From assembly GCF_902167145.1 (NCBI RefSeq), contig NC_050100.1, positions 214,266,081-214,330,080 on the forward strand: a DNA stretch of 64,000 nt. Reading direction: 5' to 3'. A model generated the notes under the pieces. The model did no database searches. It had not been told where the DNA came from and saw nothing but the letters and a program-made list of their open reading frames with translations. The translations under genes and the position numbers were made by a program. The DNA is from Zea mays. Its lineage: Eukaryota; Streptophyta; Magnoliopsida; Poales; Poaceae. Positions 31,701 to 43,115 of the stretch are shown here, in pieces; the first letter of the stretch is position 1, and every line of letters starts with the position of its first letter.

Positions 31701-32994
31701 AGAGTGCCCACCTGCACTAGTTGCAGATGCAGCTGCCGCAGTCAGAAGTCTAATTTACTGTATCACTGCCTTGGCAGCCACAGCTGCAGCCGTGCAAGAG
31801 CAAATACAATAATTGGCATATAGCCAAACAAATGCTGATTTGGATAGGGAGTTTCATTTGCATTTAATTTGTAACACGTACATGTCGGCAAATTTAATGC
31901 AGTTTCATTAGGATGAAACACGTCAGGATGTTAACAACACAAAAGCTGATGTGGCAGTCTTGTTAATTGTGCTAAGAAACTCCCCACAGAGACTGGCCTA
32001 ATGCAGGCAACAAGCTGGCCACCGTAAAGGAAAAAGTCTAGCAATCCAATAGTGTACTACAGATTACACAAGAACTAAACATGGATTAGCCATGTTATAC
32101 TAACCATGAAGGCAGAGAGCATGTGCTTTAAAACAGGGAAGAGTCAACACTAGAGTTGACTAACACCAAAATTACTACTAAACAGAACTCTAAAGAAGCA
32201 CCAGATTTCCTGAATATTCCATCCACACAACCGAGAAGTCACAATCCTACGAATATACCATTGCAGGCAGTTAAGGCGACAGAGAACCGGGATCACGGAT
32301 TCGGGCGCTGTGTGCGACTTGAGCATCAAGGGCCAACACATCCTCGGTTCGATGATTCCTTTAAAGTCCATTTGGTGGATATACGCCAGTTGAAAAGTTG
32401 AAACAACACGGGTCAAAGCTTTCGCAGAATCACGAGTATCCGATTAAACAAACTAGAGAGGCGACAGGCGGAACGGAAAGGCTGAACCGCCTTTTTAGAA
32501 TTATATGGGACTGAGACCGGGAAGCGCAGGCAGATCTCGCCGACCCAAGCGAGGCGGGCGTCAAGGTGTGTGCGATGGCCACACCGCACCACCACCACAG
32601 ACCCTTGACAGCGACGCGGTGAACTGCGACGTTGGTAGCAGAGCACGCATCGCTTTCGCGGCCAACTTCCTACTAGTACCGGCCGGGACCAGACAAACCC
32701 CCTTCGAAATCACGGGCCGCGCCACGGAGTTCGCTGCTGTTCCCTAACAACGACGTGAGCCAGCGCGCGGAGGCAACTTGGGAACGCGGGAAAAAAAACT
32801 TGGCTAGAGTTGAGGAGCGGCGGCAAGTAAGTTGGGCGGAGCCGAGGAGGAGGAGGAAGCGACGGGACGGGAGACTCACGCCACGGGGGAGGGCTGGTGA
32901 TGCAGTAGGAGACCCCAGGGAGCTGGTCCTTGACGGGGTGCGGCGTGAAGTCGTCGTGCTTCGGCGCGGCACCGCCGCCTCCGCCCCCGGCCAT
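25711..32994 (-). CDS. Nucleobase-ascorbate transporter (NAT/NCS2 family), 14 exons, 534 aa
   Basis: Exons (minus strand, high to low): 32994-32880, 31266-31169, 31083-30907, 30816-30716, 30573-30498, 30428-30369, 30266-30082, 29981-29885, 29771-29685, 29591-29533, 29407-29316, 26373-26296, 26185-26025, 25929-25711. All introns are GT-AG and phases join without error. The protein starts MAGGGGGG and ends NLNKFFPSV. It carries the QH pair in GFQHYLVMLG (Gln47-His48) and the NAT signature ENAGLLALTR (353-362). The size equals plant NAT6/7-type proteins, multi-pass membrane permeases for purines/uric acid; the family name overstates ascorbate. It is not maize Lpe1, which differs at many positions I remember. 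Intron 3's acceptor has a weak pyrimidine tract. Confidence 0.95.
26374..27689 (-). other. Intron 11, 3' portion
   Basis: Part of the 2.94-kb intron 11, by far the largest apart from intron 1 (the others are 69-142 bp). It holds two short minus-strand open stretches, 26818-27000 and 27119-27367, with no domain I recognise. They may be fragments of other genes carried in with a transposon, or chance. Confidence 0.45.
27690..27694. repeat. Target-site duplication CTACT of the solo LTR (partner 28935-28939)
   Basis: Perfect 5-bp direct repeat next to TGTC at 27695 and GACA at 28934. Confidence 0.93.
27695..28934 (+). mobile_element. Solo LTR (1,240 bp) in intron 11
   Basis: Starts TGTCGGGGGGCTACAATTAG and ends CCAAACACAGACA, with TGTC/GACA inverted tips and a perfect CTACT duplication. 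There is no interior or second LTR. This is the expected product of recombination between two LTRs of a full element. Repeated CGCCTCGCCCGAG-like text resembles the Huck-type LTR at 38913, so a Ty3 family is likely. TATA boxes face the plus strand, opposite to the NAT gene. NAT exons are intact, so the intron is presumably still spliced. Confidence 0.93.
28595..28602 (+). promoter_or_regulatory. TATA box of the solo LTR, antisense to the NAT gene
   Basis: TATAAATA about 340 bp from the LTR end, the usual place for an LTR core promoter. Another TATAAAAG is at 27791-27798. Transcription from here would run through exons 11 to 1 of the NAT gene in antisense. Activity is not shown by sequence. 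Confidence 0.5.
28999..29222. mobile_element. Foldback/MITE-like element, 224 bp
   Basis: The left end GGTGCAAACCAACCTCTGTG and right end CACAGAGGTTGGTTTGCACC are exact reverse complements. The arms extend about 65 bp with few mismatches around a ~90-bp centre. No ORF. I did not find a clear target duplication, so the superfamily is unassigned. It lies 60 bp from the solo LTR, within the same intron. Confidence 0.8.
31267..32879 (-). other. Intron 1 of the NAT gene
   Basis: 1,613-bp first intron with GT at 32879-32878 and AG before exon 2. AT-rich in its downstream part, GC-rich near exon 1. No embedded element with clear ends was seen. Large first introns in plants can raise expression, but nothing specific is visible here. 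Confidence 0.7.
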
Positions 32995-33300
32995 CTCGCG
33001 GCGCTTCCCGGATCACCGAGCACGCGCGCGCACCACCCCCCGTACCCTCGCGCTAGGTCGCGAATCGCAATGCGAGCGCGGGGAGGACTGTGAGGAGCAG
33101 GCAGCAGCGGTGGCGTGGTGTGGTGCGAGTGCGAGCGCTACCGCGCAGTAGTATTGTAGTGTAGTGGCACTGGATCGGCGAGAACGAGAAGTGCGTGTGA
33201 CACTGTGAAGGGGAGGAGGGGGGAGGGAGGGAGGGGTACAGGACAGGGCGGCAGGCGGACGCGGTCAAAAAGGCGAGCGCTCGGGCGCTGCATAGGCTGG
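32995..33300 (-). promoter_or_regulatory. NAT 5' leader and core promoter region
   Basis: GC-rich sequence just upstream of the start codon. On the minus strand it has a long pyrimidine patch at 33206-33235 (CCCCTCCCTCCCTCCC), a plant core-promoter feature often found near start sites. No TATA box was found close by, so a TATA-less promoter is likely. Confidence 0.5.
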
Positions 33301-34521
33301 CAGAGGGGGGAGCACGGCACGGCGGGGGCGGGGGACTGCGGTGCGGGAAGCGGTTGTTTTTCTGTGCGCGTCGTCGTCTCCTGTCCGCAGCCGCTGCGGG
33401 AGGAGAGGACAGTTCACGCACGCCCGCACGGCTCCAAAACCGCATTTATGCCGGCGTTGTTTTGCGTGTGTGCGTGAGCGAGCCGTGCGAATCTCTCCTG
33501 CTGCCTGGGCCTGGCTGGCTGGTGGGTCACGCGGCCTCCCTTGCGCGGTGCGGTGGGGGCTGCCACCCGCCCGCCGCCCCCCGGCCCCGGGCCCCGGCTC
33601 GGCTGCCAGCAAGCCCCCAGCGCCTCTACTGCCGCGGAACGGATGAAGCCGCAGCTTCTCCAGGTTTTGGCGACGAAACCGCGGGTGGTGGTGGGTTTGA
33701 TCGACACGTCCGGTTTCTGCCGCCTCGGTCCGGTCCGGTCCGTTTTTCCCGTGACGCTCGCGCCTTCGCAGTCGCAGCGCCGCATTGGGCTCCGGGCGTT
33801 GGGAACGTGGCTGGCGATGATGGATTATGCGTGAAGAAAGAGGAGGGAGGCCTTTCCACTCGCTCGGTAGTCGGTCGGTTCATGGGTTGGAGTGGACATG
33901 GACTGGAGCGATGGCGTGGTTACTGCAGCGCTTCCCCTTGTCCTCGGGCCTCGGGGAGAGCTGCGAATGATTGTTTGTAGGGGGTTACTGTATAGTAGTA
34001 GTAGCAGGGGGAGGGAGCTGACAGCAGATGGGTTATTTTTCCACTTTTCCGTGTATCGTTGCGAGGGAGAAGCGGTGAAAAAAAAGAGAGGCAGAGGGGC
34101 GCTTTTGACCTGTACGCAGAGTTGCGCGGCCGTACTACTCCCTATCATTGTGTTCCTCCGTTTTGCTCCTCGCTCTTTCGGCAGCACAGCGCCTTTCTTT
34201 TCTTTTTCCTCGTCTCCCCTCGCTGGTGTCGTCCGTTAATCCCAGGCTCCCAGCTAGAATGATTAGTCACGAGGTGGCCTCGAAGCGAGCGAGGGTCACA
34301 CTCTTGCACTGCCGCAGCAGCCTGTGGATGCTACATGCTACGGCAGACTCGGCTTGTCCAGGTCTCCAGCATTCTACTCTACCACGTCCGTCCTACGATC
34401 TTTATAGATCTCCTCCGCAAAGGTCACGTATATAGTTATTGTGTAAAATATTGTTTTATACTGTAGAACTATATTTTAGTGAAGTTTTATGATATGCACT
34501 ATGCTCGTGCTTAGGCTATCT
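33301..34521. other. GC-rich NAT upstream region, no gene
   Basis: Very GC-rich to about 33980, then AT-richer. Overlapping ORFs occur in all frames on both strands, as expected for high-GC DNA with few stop codons, and none has domain-like composition. Probably promoter and upstream flank of the NAT gene up to the LINE at 34522. Confidence 0.55.
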
Positions 34522-34879
34522 CTTTTTTTAACAGAGAGGGGATACCCTCTATTTCATTAAGAAATAGGAACATAGTTTGACAGACTCCAACAGAAAGCTA
34601 CTTATTACAGAACTTAGCACTTCTGGCTAACGGAATAGAAGCTAACCATCCATACATGTTTTGGATTACTCCAGATTCCAACATCTAAACAAACCATCTA
34701 ATCAAAATGAAGTAGCTCATAAGAACCCTAACAATACCAACAGGTTTTTGGTAAAGGCCCTCGATTACAAGTCCAAACCATCCAGAAATGAACCAGACAA
34801 TTTAAAAACCAGAAACTGACTCCAGCTGACAGATTGCAAACAGATGGAGCACACAGCAGAAAAACCAACGCACTTGACA

Positions 34880-37800
34880 TCAACTGCACAAACGATAGTC
34901 TACCGGCGCCCAGCCAAACTCCCTGTTGTAGATCTCTTTAACTATTCTTCTGAGAAGTGAACTTCCTTCCAGCAACATCTTTCTTGACATTTCTTTCTGA
35001 AGAACCGCCCAAGCATCCAACCATGAACAGCATAGGAGCACAATGTTAGCAGCATTAGGAGGGGAGATGTTATTGAAACAGCAATCATTCCTAATTTTCC
35101 ATAAAGACCAGAGCACAGCACTACAACCAATAGTGATTAGATTTCTTTCATATTTTTTAAAGCTACAAAGCCATAACCCAAACATTTCATTGGCAATTTT
35201 GGGAATGGACAAAGACACTAAAGCCATCTGGATCACTCTCCAAGTGAAAGTGGCAACCTGACAATTGTAAAAGATATGATTAGTGGTTTCCAAACAACCA
35301 CACCAATTACAATTAACATTACCATGCCACTTTTTTTCTTCAGATTTTCTTTGGATAAAATTTTATTTTCTAAGATCAACCAAAGAAAAACTTTTATCCT
35401 CTGTGGGATTTTCGCTTTCCAGATAAACCAATATGATTTTCTGATCGTATTTCGTTTAAACTTCATATATAACAACTTCACTGAAAACCCTTTCTTGTCT
35501 AGAATCCAAGAAGGCATATCTTTACTATCCTCAAGACAGTAATCTTCACAATCCTTTTTTAAATCTTCCAACATATTAGCTCCAACTCCAAATAATCTCC
35601 TTCTGAAGATTAAGGAGTTGCAGTTGTCACTCAAAGCCTCATTCACATTTATCTCTTTATTCAGGGATAAATCAAATAATCTTTTGTATTTTATGGAGAA
35701 AGGTTCATCTCCACACCATTTGTCTATCCAAAAACTAGAAGAAAATCCATTTCCAATCTTCATTTTTCTGTTGTTGCAATATTCTTCTTTGTTGTCAATG
35801 ATGCCACGCCAAAATTGAGAGTCACCTTGTTTTTTTTCAAAATACATAAGGGCTTGCATTTCATGTATTTTTTTTAACAATTGTCTGCCAAAGACCATCT
35901 TATTTCTCAAGTTTCCACAGCCATTTAGTCAGTAGACTGATATTCATCCATCTAAGATTTAAAATACCAAGTCCCCCTTTTTCTTTAGCAGTACAGACTG
36001 TATCCCAATTCACCAAATGATATTTTTTTCTTTTCTCCACCATTCCAAAGAAATCTCTTTCTAAAGATATCCATATTTTTTAAAACAGAAGATGGTGTCA
36101 TATAAAGAGAAAGCATATAAAGGGGAATGTTAGACAGACTACTATTAATGAGAGTTAATCTTCCCCCAAGGCTGAGATATCTACCTTGCCAAACTCCTAA
36201 TTTTTTTCAAATTTCTCTTCAGTCTTAGCCCACTGAGAAATGCTCAAAGTTTTATGATCAATAGGAACACTAAGGTAGCAAATGGGAAGAATTTTAATAG
36301 GGCAAGTAAAAATCTCAGTATAAGCATCTTTGTTATTATTATTATCACCAAAACAATAAACCTCACTTTTATGAAAGTTGATTTTCAGACCAGACATCTT
36401 TTCAAACAAAATCAAGATAAATTTTAAGTTCCTTGCAAATTCAAGATTGTCCTGAAGCAAAAAAAATGTATCATCCGCATATTGAAGATAAGCACAACCA
36501 TTACTTATAATATGAGGAATCAAGCCAGCAATCAGTTTTTTTTCTTGTGCTTTTTTAATAAGACACGCAAGACCATCAGCTGCTATGTTGAAGAGGAGGG
36601 GGGAAAAGGGGTCACCCTGTCTGACCCCTTTATGAGTAGAAAAATAGGGGCCAATCATGCCATTAGTTCTAATAGCAACCTTCCCTCCTTTCACCGTTTT
36701 CATCACCAATCACTCCATTTGTCTCCAAAACCTTTTTGTTGGAGCATGCTATATAAGAATTGCCAATTGACTTTATCATAAGCCTTCTCAAAGTCAATTT
36801 TAAGAATAATCCCATTTTGCTTCTTTTTTTTACTTCATGAATAATTTCATGAAGAGCAACAACACAATCAAGAATATATTTTCCTTTAACAAAACCAAAT
36901 TGATTTCCACTAATCACCTTGTTGATACACGAAGATAACCTATTATTCAAAGTTTTGGTGATGATTTTATAACAAACATTCAATAGACAAATTGGTCTGA
37001 AATTTTTCATTTCCATGGCATTATCTACCTTAGGAATTAAGGTAATCACACCATAATTAAGTCTTTTGATGTCCAAATTTCCTTTAAAAATCATCACACA
37101 AATACCAAATATCCTTTTTAATAATATCCCAGAAATCCTGGAAAATTCTGCAGGGAAACCATCAGGGCCTGGAGCACTATTATGTTTGAGGTCAGAGACA
37201 ACTTTGTAAATCTCATCGAGACTAAAAGGGGCAGTAAGATAATTTCTGTCATCTTCATTAAGCCTTCGCATATTCATATCATTCATATTAATAGTCGTAA
37301 TATTTGAAGGGCCAAAGAGGTTTTTATAATAGTCAGTGGCTAACTTATTAATTTCATCCTCATTATCCACAAGTCTCCCATTATCGAGCAGAGAATGAAT
37401 TCTCAGACGTCTTTTTTTCCATTGGCTTTTAGATGAAAATATTTAGTATTCTCATCTCCAGCAATGATATTTTTTTCTGTGGCAATCTGTTTCATCTTCG
37501 TTTCTTCCTCAAGAAGTAAGGATTTCAGCTGCAATTCATACTCCATCTTTTCATTTTTCTCTCTATCAGAGAGATTTTCAGACTCATTTTTGATGTCCAA
37601 TCTATTCAGATTCATTTTCAGAGTGTTGATTTTCCTCCTATTGGAACCTTCTTCATTAATATTCCATCCTTTCAGAGTTCTTTTAAGTCTTTTAACTTTT
37701 TCTTTCCAAATATCAATACTCTTCTTATTTCTAACTGGAAGAGTCCAGTTAGTCCTCACCATGTCATAAAACTTTGGTCTAAATTTCCAGCTGAGTTCAT

Positions 37801-38524
37801 ATCTGAACTCATGAGGGACTTTTTTTTCTTCAGTTTGCAGAACAAGAGGCACATGATCAGACAAAGATCTATCAAGACCTCTGACTGTAGCATTATGAAA
37901 CAACAAGTCCCACTCAGGATTTACCAAAAACCTGTCAAGTTTTTCAAAGGTAGGATTGTTCCTATTGTTTGACCAGGTATAGAGTCTATCAGACAGATCA
38001 AGATCAATGAGACCATGCAATTCAATAATCGAATTAAAGATAGCACTCCATCTACTAAGACTCACAGGTTTATTTTTTTCTTCAATAGTTCTAATGATAT
38101 TGAAATCACCACCAAAAATGGTCGGTCCTTTACAATTAGAACAGACCGAAGAAAATTCACTGAGAAATCTACTTCTATGTTCAGCTTGAGCCGCGCCATA
38201 AATGTTGATAAAACTAAAAGTGACATTTTTAGTCTTATGATGAATCAGACAATTGATCATAAACTCACTGATGTCCTGACTAATGATATAAAAAATATCA
38301 GAGTTAATTCCAACCAGAAGCCCACCAGATCTACCTCTGGGGGAGAAGAAATCCAGATAAAATTTTTTGAGGGTTCAGAGCCTCAAACCATCTTTGATCA
38401 AATTCCTTTTTTTGGTCTCTTGAAGACCAATAAAGTCTACTTTATGTTTTGTAATAAGTTCCTTTAGGAACTCAAACTTTCCCGGTTTCACCAGACCCTG
38501 GCAATTCCATATGACTCCTATCAT
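34880..38524 (-). pseudogene. LINE ORF2 (endonuclease, RT, zf-RVT), multiply broken
   Basis: ATG at 38524 begins an endonuclease (MIGVIWNCQGLVKPG). An in-frame TGA lies near 38381. The EN continues with IFGGDFNIIR and DRSLSDHVPLVL. A frame change in an A-run near 37410 leads to RT (SAPGPDGFPAEF), another near 36800 leads to GVRQGDPFSPLLF and YADDT. Further breaks near 36200 and 35900 precede the segments at 35233-35910 and 34880-35293, which include zf-RVT-like Cys/His pairs. This is an old, dead copy. Confidence 0.87.
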
Positions 38525-38897
38525 TATGGAACCAATAATTCTGGAGTCTCTCTTTTTTTAACTCTCCTTTTATTAGGTGTACACCTAACCTTTTTTTATT
38601 TTTATTTCTTAGAGAATATTTTTTCTCTCTTCTTAGATCCTCTTTTTTATTATAAACCAACATTTTTTCTTTATCAGATTCACTATCAAGCAAGTCTTGA
38701 ACCATTTTATCAATAGAATCAGAGATCTCAATTTCTTTTTCAGTCTCAGTTATGTTCAAATCAACTTCAGAAACCATATTAGAGCAACTAGCAATAAATC
38801 TTTCTAACTCCATCATTTTAATATCATTAAGATTCAAACAAACTTCCTCAGCATTTTTTCCTAGACTAACATTAAGCAAATCTGCCATCTCAACCAA
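38472..38897 (-). pseudogene. Probable C-terminus of LINE ORF1
   Basis: Highly charged 141-codon open frame that overlaps the ORF2 start by about 50 bp. No domain is recognisable. Position and composition (Glu/Lys-rich) fit an ORF1 tail; it may instead be inter-ORF sequence. Confidence 0.45.
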
Positions 38898-39414
38898 AAT
38901 GTTATCACTAGTTGTCGGGGACCATAATTAGGGGTACCCTCAAGACTCCTAATTCTCAGCTGGTAACCCCCATCAGCATAAAGCTGCTAAGGCCTGATGG
39001 GTGCGATTAAGTCAGGGATCAGTCCATTCGAGCGACTCGATCACGCCTCGCCCGAGCCTAGCCTCGGACAAGGGCAGCCGACCCCGGAGGATTTCCGTCT
39101 TGCCCGAGCCCCCCCCCCCCCCCTCCGACGGCGAACATATCTCCGGCTCGCCCGAGGCCCTGCCTTCGTTAAGAAGCAACCCTGACTAAATCGCCGCACC
39201 GACCGACCAAGTCGCAGGAGCATTTAATGCAAAGGTAGCCTGACACCTTTGTCCTGACGCGCGCCCTCCGGCAGAGCCGAAGTGACCGCTGTCACTTCGC
39301 CGCTCCACTGACCGGCCTGACAGAAGGACAGCGCCGCCTGCGCCACTCCGACTGCAGTGCCACTTGACAGAGTGAGACTGACAGGCAGTAAGCCCTGCCA
39401 AAGGCACCATAGGA

Positions 39415-39790
39415 AGCTCCGCCCGACCCAGGGCTCGGACTCAGGCTAAGTCCCGGAAGACGACGAACTCCGCTCCGCCCGACCCAGGGCTCGGACTCGG
39501 GCTAAGTCCTGGAAGACGGCGAACTCCGCTCCGCCCGACCCAGGGCTCGGACTCGGGCTAAGTCCCGGAAGACGGCGAACTCCGCTCCGCCCGACCCAGG
39601 GCTCGAACTCGGGCTAAGTCCCAGAAGACGACGAACTCCGCTTCGCCCGACCCTAGGGCTCGGACTCGGGCTCAGCCCCAGAAGACGACGAACTCCGCTT
39701 CGCCCGACCCCAGGGCTCGGACTCCGCCCTGGCCTCTGCCGAACGACCTCCGCCTCGCCCGACCCAGGGGCTCGGACTCGGCCTCGGCCA
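39415..39790 (+). repeat. About 60-bp tandem repeats in the Huck-like LTR
   Basis: Five to six copies of a unit containing CTCCGCTCCGCCCGACCCAG, CTCGGACTCGGGCTAAGTC and GGAAGACGGCGAA, with small differences between copies. They lie in U3, upstream of the TATA box. Confidence 0.9.
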
Positions 39791-40223
39791 TGGAAGACAG
39801 ACTAGACCTTGGCTTCGGAGGAGCCTCCACGTCGCCCAACCTAGGGCGCAGGCCAGCCACGTCAACAGGAAGCGCCATCATCACCCTACCCCGAGCTGAC
39901 TCGGGCCGCAGAGAACAAGACCGGTGTCCCATCTGGCTAGCTCCGCCAGATAGGCAATGATGGCGCCCCGCATGCTCTGTGACGACGGCGGCTCTCAGCT
40001 CTCTTACGGAAGCAGGAGGACGTCGGCAAGGACTCAACCGCTCCGACAGCTGTCCCTCCGCCAGGCTCCGTCGCTCCTCCGACGGCCACGACATCACACC
40101 AGCTGGGTGCCAAAATCTCTCCGGCTGCCACATCGGCATGTACTTAGGGCGCTAGCTCTCCCCCGCTAGACACGTAGCACTCTGCTACACCCCCATTGTA
40201 CACCTGGATCCTCTCCTTACGCC

Positions 40224-40231
40224 TATAAAAG
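40224..40231 (+). promoter_or_regulatory. TATA box of the Huck-like LTR
   Basis: TATAAAAG within ACGCCTATAAAAGGAAGG, about 310 bp before the LTR end. Confidence 0.65.
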
Positions 40232-40537
40232 GAAGGACCAGGGCCCTCTTAGAGAGGGTTGGCCGCGCGGGGACGAGGACGGGACAGGCGCTCTCTTGGG
40301 GCCGCTCGCTTCCCTCTCCCGCGTGGACGCTTGTAACCCCCTACTGCAAGCGCACCCGACCTGGGTGCGAGACGAACACGAAGGCCGCGGGATTCCCACC
40401 TCTCTCACGCCGGTCTCCGGCCGCCTCGCTCCTTTCCCCCCTTCGCGCTTGCCCACGTGCTCGACCCATCTGGGCTGGGGCACGCGGCGACACTCACTCG
40501 TCGGCCCGAGGGACCCCCCGGTCTCGAAACGCCGACA

Positions 40538-40556
40538 GTTGGCGCGCCAGGTAGAG
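40538..40556 (+). promoter_or_regulatory. Primer-binding site region of the Huck-like element
   Basis: GTTGGCGCGCCAGGTAGAG directly follows the LTR. The adjacent GGCGCGCC is palindromic. The priming tRNA was not assigned; it is not the initiator-Met type used by the other elements here. Confidence 0.65.
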
Positions 40557-40771
40557 GCCTGCTGCGTGTTGACGAACAGTTTCCCGTCAAGCTCCAGATG
40601 GGCAGTCTCCAGCAACCTCTCCGACCCGGGACGGTGCTCCGTTTCGGGAGTCTTGAGTTCATGTCCTTCGACGGCAGCTACGACATGATACTCCTTCCAC
40701 CGCCGCGTGACAACGACAATGGCGGCCGATAGCCCGCCCGTCGGCGGCGGAATCGACGACGTCTTCCCCGC

Positions 40772-42855
40772 GTGGTGGAAGAACAACATTCGAGCTCGCC
40801 CCGTCCTCTCCCCCGCCAACGGAGGAGGAGGCGGGGCAACCAAGGCCAAGCGGGAGGCCGCGCCTCGTCGGCTGTCGAGCGAGTCGACGTCCCTAGCGCC
40901 CCAACGGGGGGCGCGTCGGGCGTCGACCTCGCGTTTGAGACGAAGGCGAGCGCCGTCTCCCCGCGACACGCCAATCCCGAGCAAGCGGACGACGCCAGCA
41001 CGCTCGCGGAAGGCTTGCTGGGCGTCACCCTCGTACTTGAGATGACGGTGCAGTCAGTCCCCGACGTGACTTCATCGCCGTTCGTCGACCAAAAGGTACC
41101 GACCGATTCCCATCCTACGTCATTTGGATTCAGCCTCAACCCGCCTAGCGACCTTGCTTTGGCGGGCACTCTCGTAGAGGCGAGTTCAAACCCTCTGGGG
41201 TTTCGCATGCGGTCGCCTTGGGACCGGCTGACGAACGTCTCGACCTATGGGCCCTCCGGGTCCGAGGAAGACGACGACCCCAGCATCTGTTGGGATTTCT
41301 CTGGACTTGGCAACCCCAGTGCCATGCGGGACTTCAGGACCGCATGTGACTACTGCCTCTCCGACTGTTCCGACGGTAGCCGCAGCCTCGACGACGAGGA
41401 CTGCGGCCCAAGCCGCGAATGTTTCCACGTCGATCTAGGGGGTCCCTCCGAAGGCAATCATCTCGGCATGCCGGAGGACGGTGATCTCCCTAGGCCGGTG
41501 CCTCGCGCTGACATCCCGCGGGAGCTAGCTGTGGTCCCCGTTCCGGCGGGGGGTCACGACCCACAGCTCGAGCAAGTCCGCGGGGCACAGGCCAGGCTCG
41601 ACGAGGGAGCAGGAGCGCTTGAGCCGATCCGCCGGGACGTCGGGCAGGCATGGGCGGGCCAACCCCCGGCCGGAGAAATACGTCACCTGCCCCAGGGTCT
41701 CCAGCTTCGCGTCGCCAACGACGTCAGGGTCAGGCCGTCACCCGCATCCAGTGGGGTCGGTCAGAACCTGGCCGCAGCAGCGATGCTTCTCCGCGCGATG
41801 CCGGAGCCATCAACCACCGAGGGTCGGCGAATCCAGGGGGAGCTCAAGAATCTCCTGGAAGGCGCTGCGGTCCGACGGGCCGAGAGCTCTGCCTCCCGAA
41901 GGCAGGGATACCCCTCGGAACCTCATGTCGCGACTTCCCGATTCATGCGGGAAGCCTCGGTCTACACCGGGCGCACGCGCAACACCGCGCCTGCGGCCCC
42001 GGGCCACCTCGGCAACGAGCACCATCATCACGACCGTCGGGCCCACCTCGACGAGAGGGTGCACCGAGGCTATCACCCCAGGCGTGGGGGACGCTACGAC
42101 AGCGGGGAGGATCGGAGTCCCTCGCCTGAACCACCCGGTCCGCAGGCCTTCAGCCGGGCCATCCGGCGGGCACCGTTCCCGACCCGGTTCCGACCCCCGA
42201 CTACTATCACAAAGTACTCGGGGGAAACGAGACCGGAATTGTGGCTTGCGGACTACCGCCTGGCCTGCCAGCTGGGTGGAACGGACGACGACAACCTCAT
42301 CATCCGCAACCTCCCCCTGTTCCTCTCCGACACCGCTCGCGCCTGGTTGGAGCACCTGCCTCCGGGGCAGATCTCCAACTGGGATGACCTGGTCCAAGCC
42401 TTCGCCGGCAATTTCCAGGGCACGTACGTGCGCCCCGGGAATTCCTGGGACCTCCGAAGCTGCCGGCAGCAGCCGGGAGAGTCTCTCTGGGACTACATCC
42501 GGCGATTCTCGAAGCAGCGCACCGAGCTGCCCAACATCACCGACTCGGATGTCATCGGCGCGTTCCTTGCCGGCACCACCTGCCGCGACCTGGTGAGCAA
42601 GTTGGGTCGCAAGACCCCCACCAGGGCGAGCGAGCTGATGGACATCGCCACCAAGTTCGCCTCTGGCCAGGAGGCGGTCGAGGCTATCTTCCGAAAGGAC
42701 AAGCAGCCCAGGGCCGCCCACCGGAAGATGCTCCCGAGGCGTCTACTCAGCGTGGCGCCAAGAAGAAAGGCAAGAAGAAGTCGCAAGCGAAACGCGACGC
42801 CGTCGACGCGGACCTTGACGTGGACCTTGTCGCCGCCGCCGTCGACACCGGAAGA
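40772..42855 (+). pseudogene. Huck-like gag
   Basis: Long frame with Tat-lineage gag text: ELKNLLEGAAVRRAESSA, FPTRFRPPTTITKYSGETRP, PELWLADYRLACQLGG, WLEHLPPGQISNWDDLV and ELPNITDSDVIGAFLAGTT. About residue 650, after KDKQPR, the frame shifts: the neighbouring frame carries the Lys-rich GAKKKGKKKSQAKRD tail. The N-terminal start is uncertain because an alternative frame at 40707-41045 is also open. The homology ends at 42855, where Opie-type sequence begins; the apparent ORF to 43018 is a chimera. Confidence 0.82.
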
Positions 42856-43115
42856 TGCTTGTCCCCACTCCGATGTGGCTTGTGAGAGGAAGATCTCTCC
42901 TTCTTCTCTTTGTGGTGAGAAGAAGATTTCTTCTCCTTCCCTTTGTTGGAGGAGCTCTTCTTCTTCTCCTTCCTCTTGGTGCGGGACTCATCCGATGAAG
43001 TGCTCCCGTGGCTTGTAGTGGGCTTTTTGTCGGTCTCGATCTCCTTCTTGGCGTGATCTCCCGACATCACTTCGAGCGGTTAGGCTCTAATGAAGCACCG
43101 GGCTCTGATACCAAT
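42856..43115 (-). mobile_element. Extra sirevirus leader and gag start beyond the 3' LTR
   Basis: 260 bp that match 50990-51249 with one visible difference (43030 versus 51164). Read on the minus strand it contains the primer site, the leader and the first ~70 gag codons (MSGDHAKKEIET...). It follows the element's 3' LTR, where host sequence should be, giving the order LTR-interior-LTR-partial interior. It ends abruptly in Huck-like gag. Confidence 0.92.

Larger units (their letters stand above)
34522..38912 (-). mobile_element. Second L1-type LINE, degenerate, cut by the Huck-like LTR
   Basis: The minus-strand element ends at a T run on the plus strand (34523-34529, poly(A) on its own strand), with about 350 bp of 3' UTR. 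Going upstream it holds zf-RVT, RT, endonuclease and a probable ORF1 tail. It stops exactly at the Huck-like LTR (38913), so its 5' part may lie beyond the window. It is unrelated in detail to the LINE at 3846. Confidence 0.87.
38913..40537 (+). repeat. 5' LTR of the Huck-like element
   Basis: 1,625 bp, starting TGTCGGGGACCATAATTAGG and ending ACGCCGACA. Contains a tandem repeat block (39415-39790) and a TATAAAAG box at 40224. The preceding five bases are CTAGT, the candidate duplication; the partner is outside the window. Confidence 0.9.

Noticed and set aside
33354..34239. Long overlapping ORFs on both strands upstream of the NAT gene
   Set aside because: Expected from very high GC; low-complexity composition in every frame; fits promoter DNA.
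41619..42721. 300-codon ORFs in other frames across Huck-like gag
   Set aside because: Shadows of the gag frame, which holds the recognisable gag text.
42856..43018. C-terminal tail of the apparent Huck gag ORF
   Set aside because: It is antisense Opie leader/gag sequence read through after the junction at 42856, not gag.
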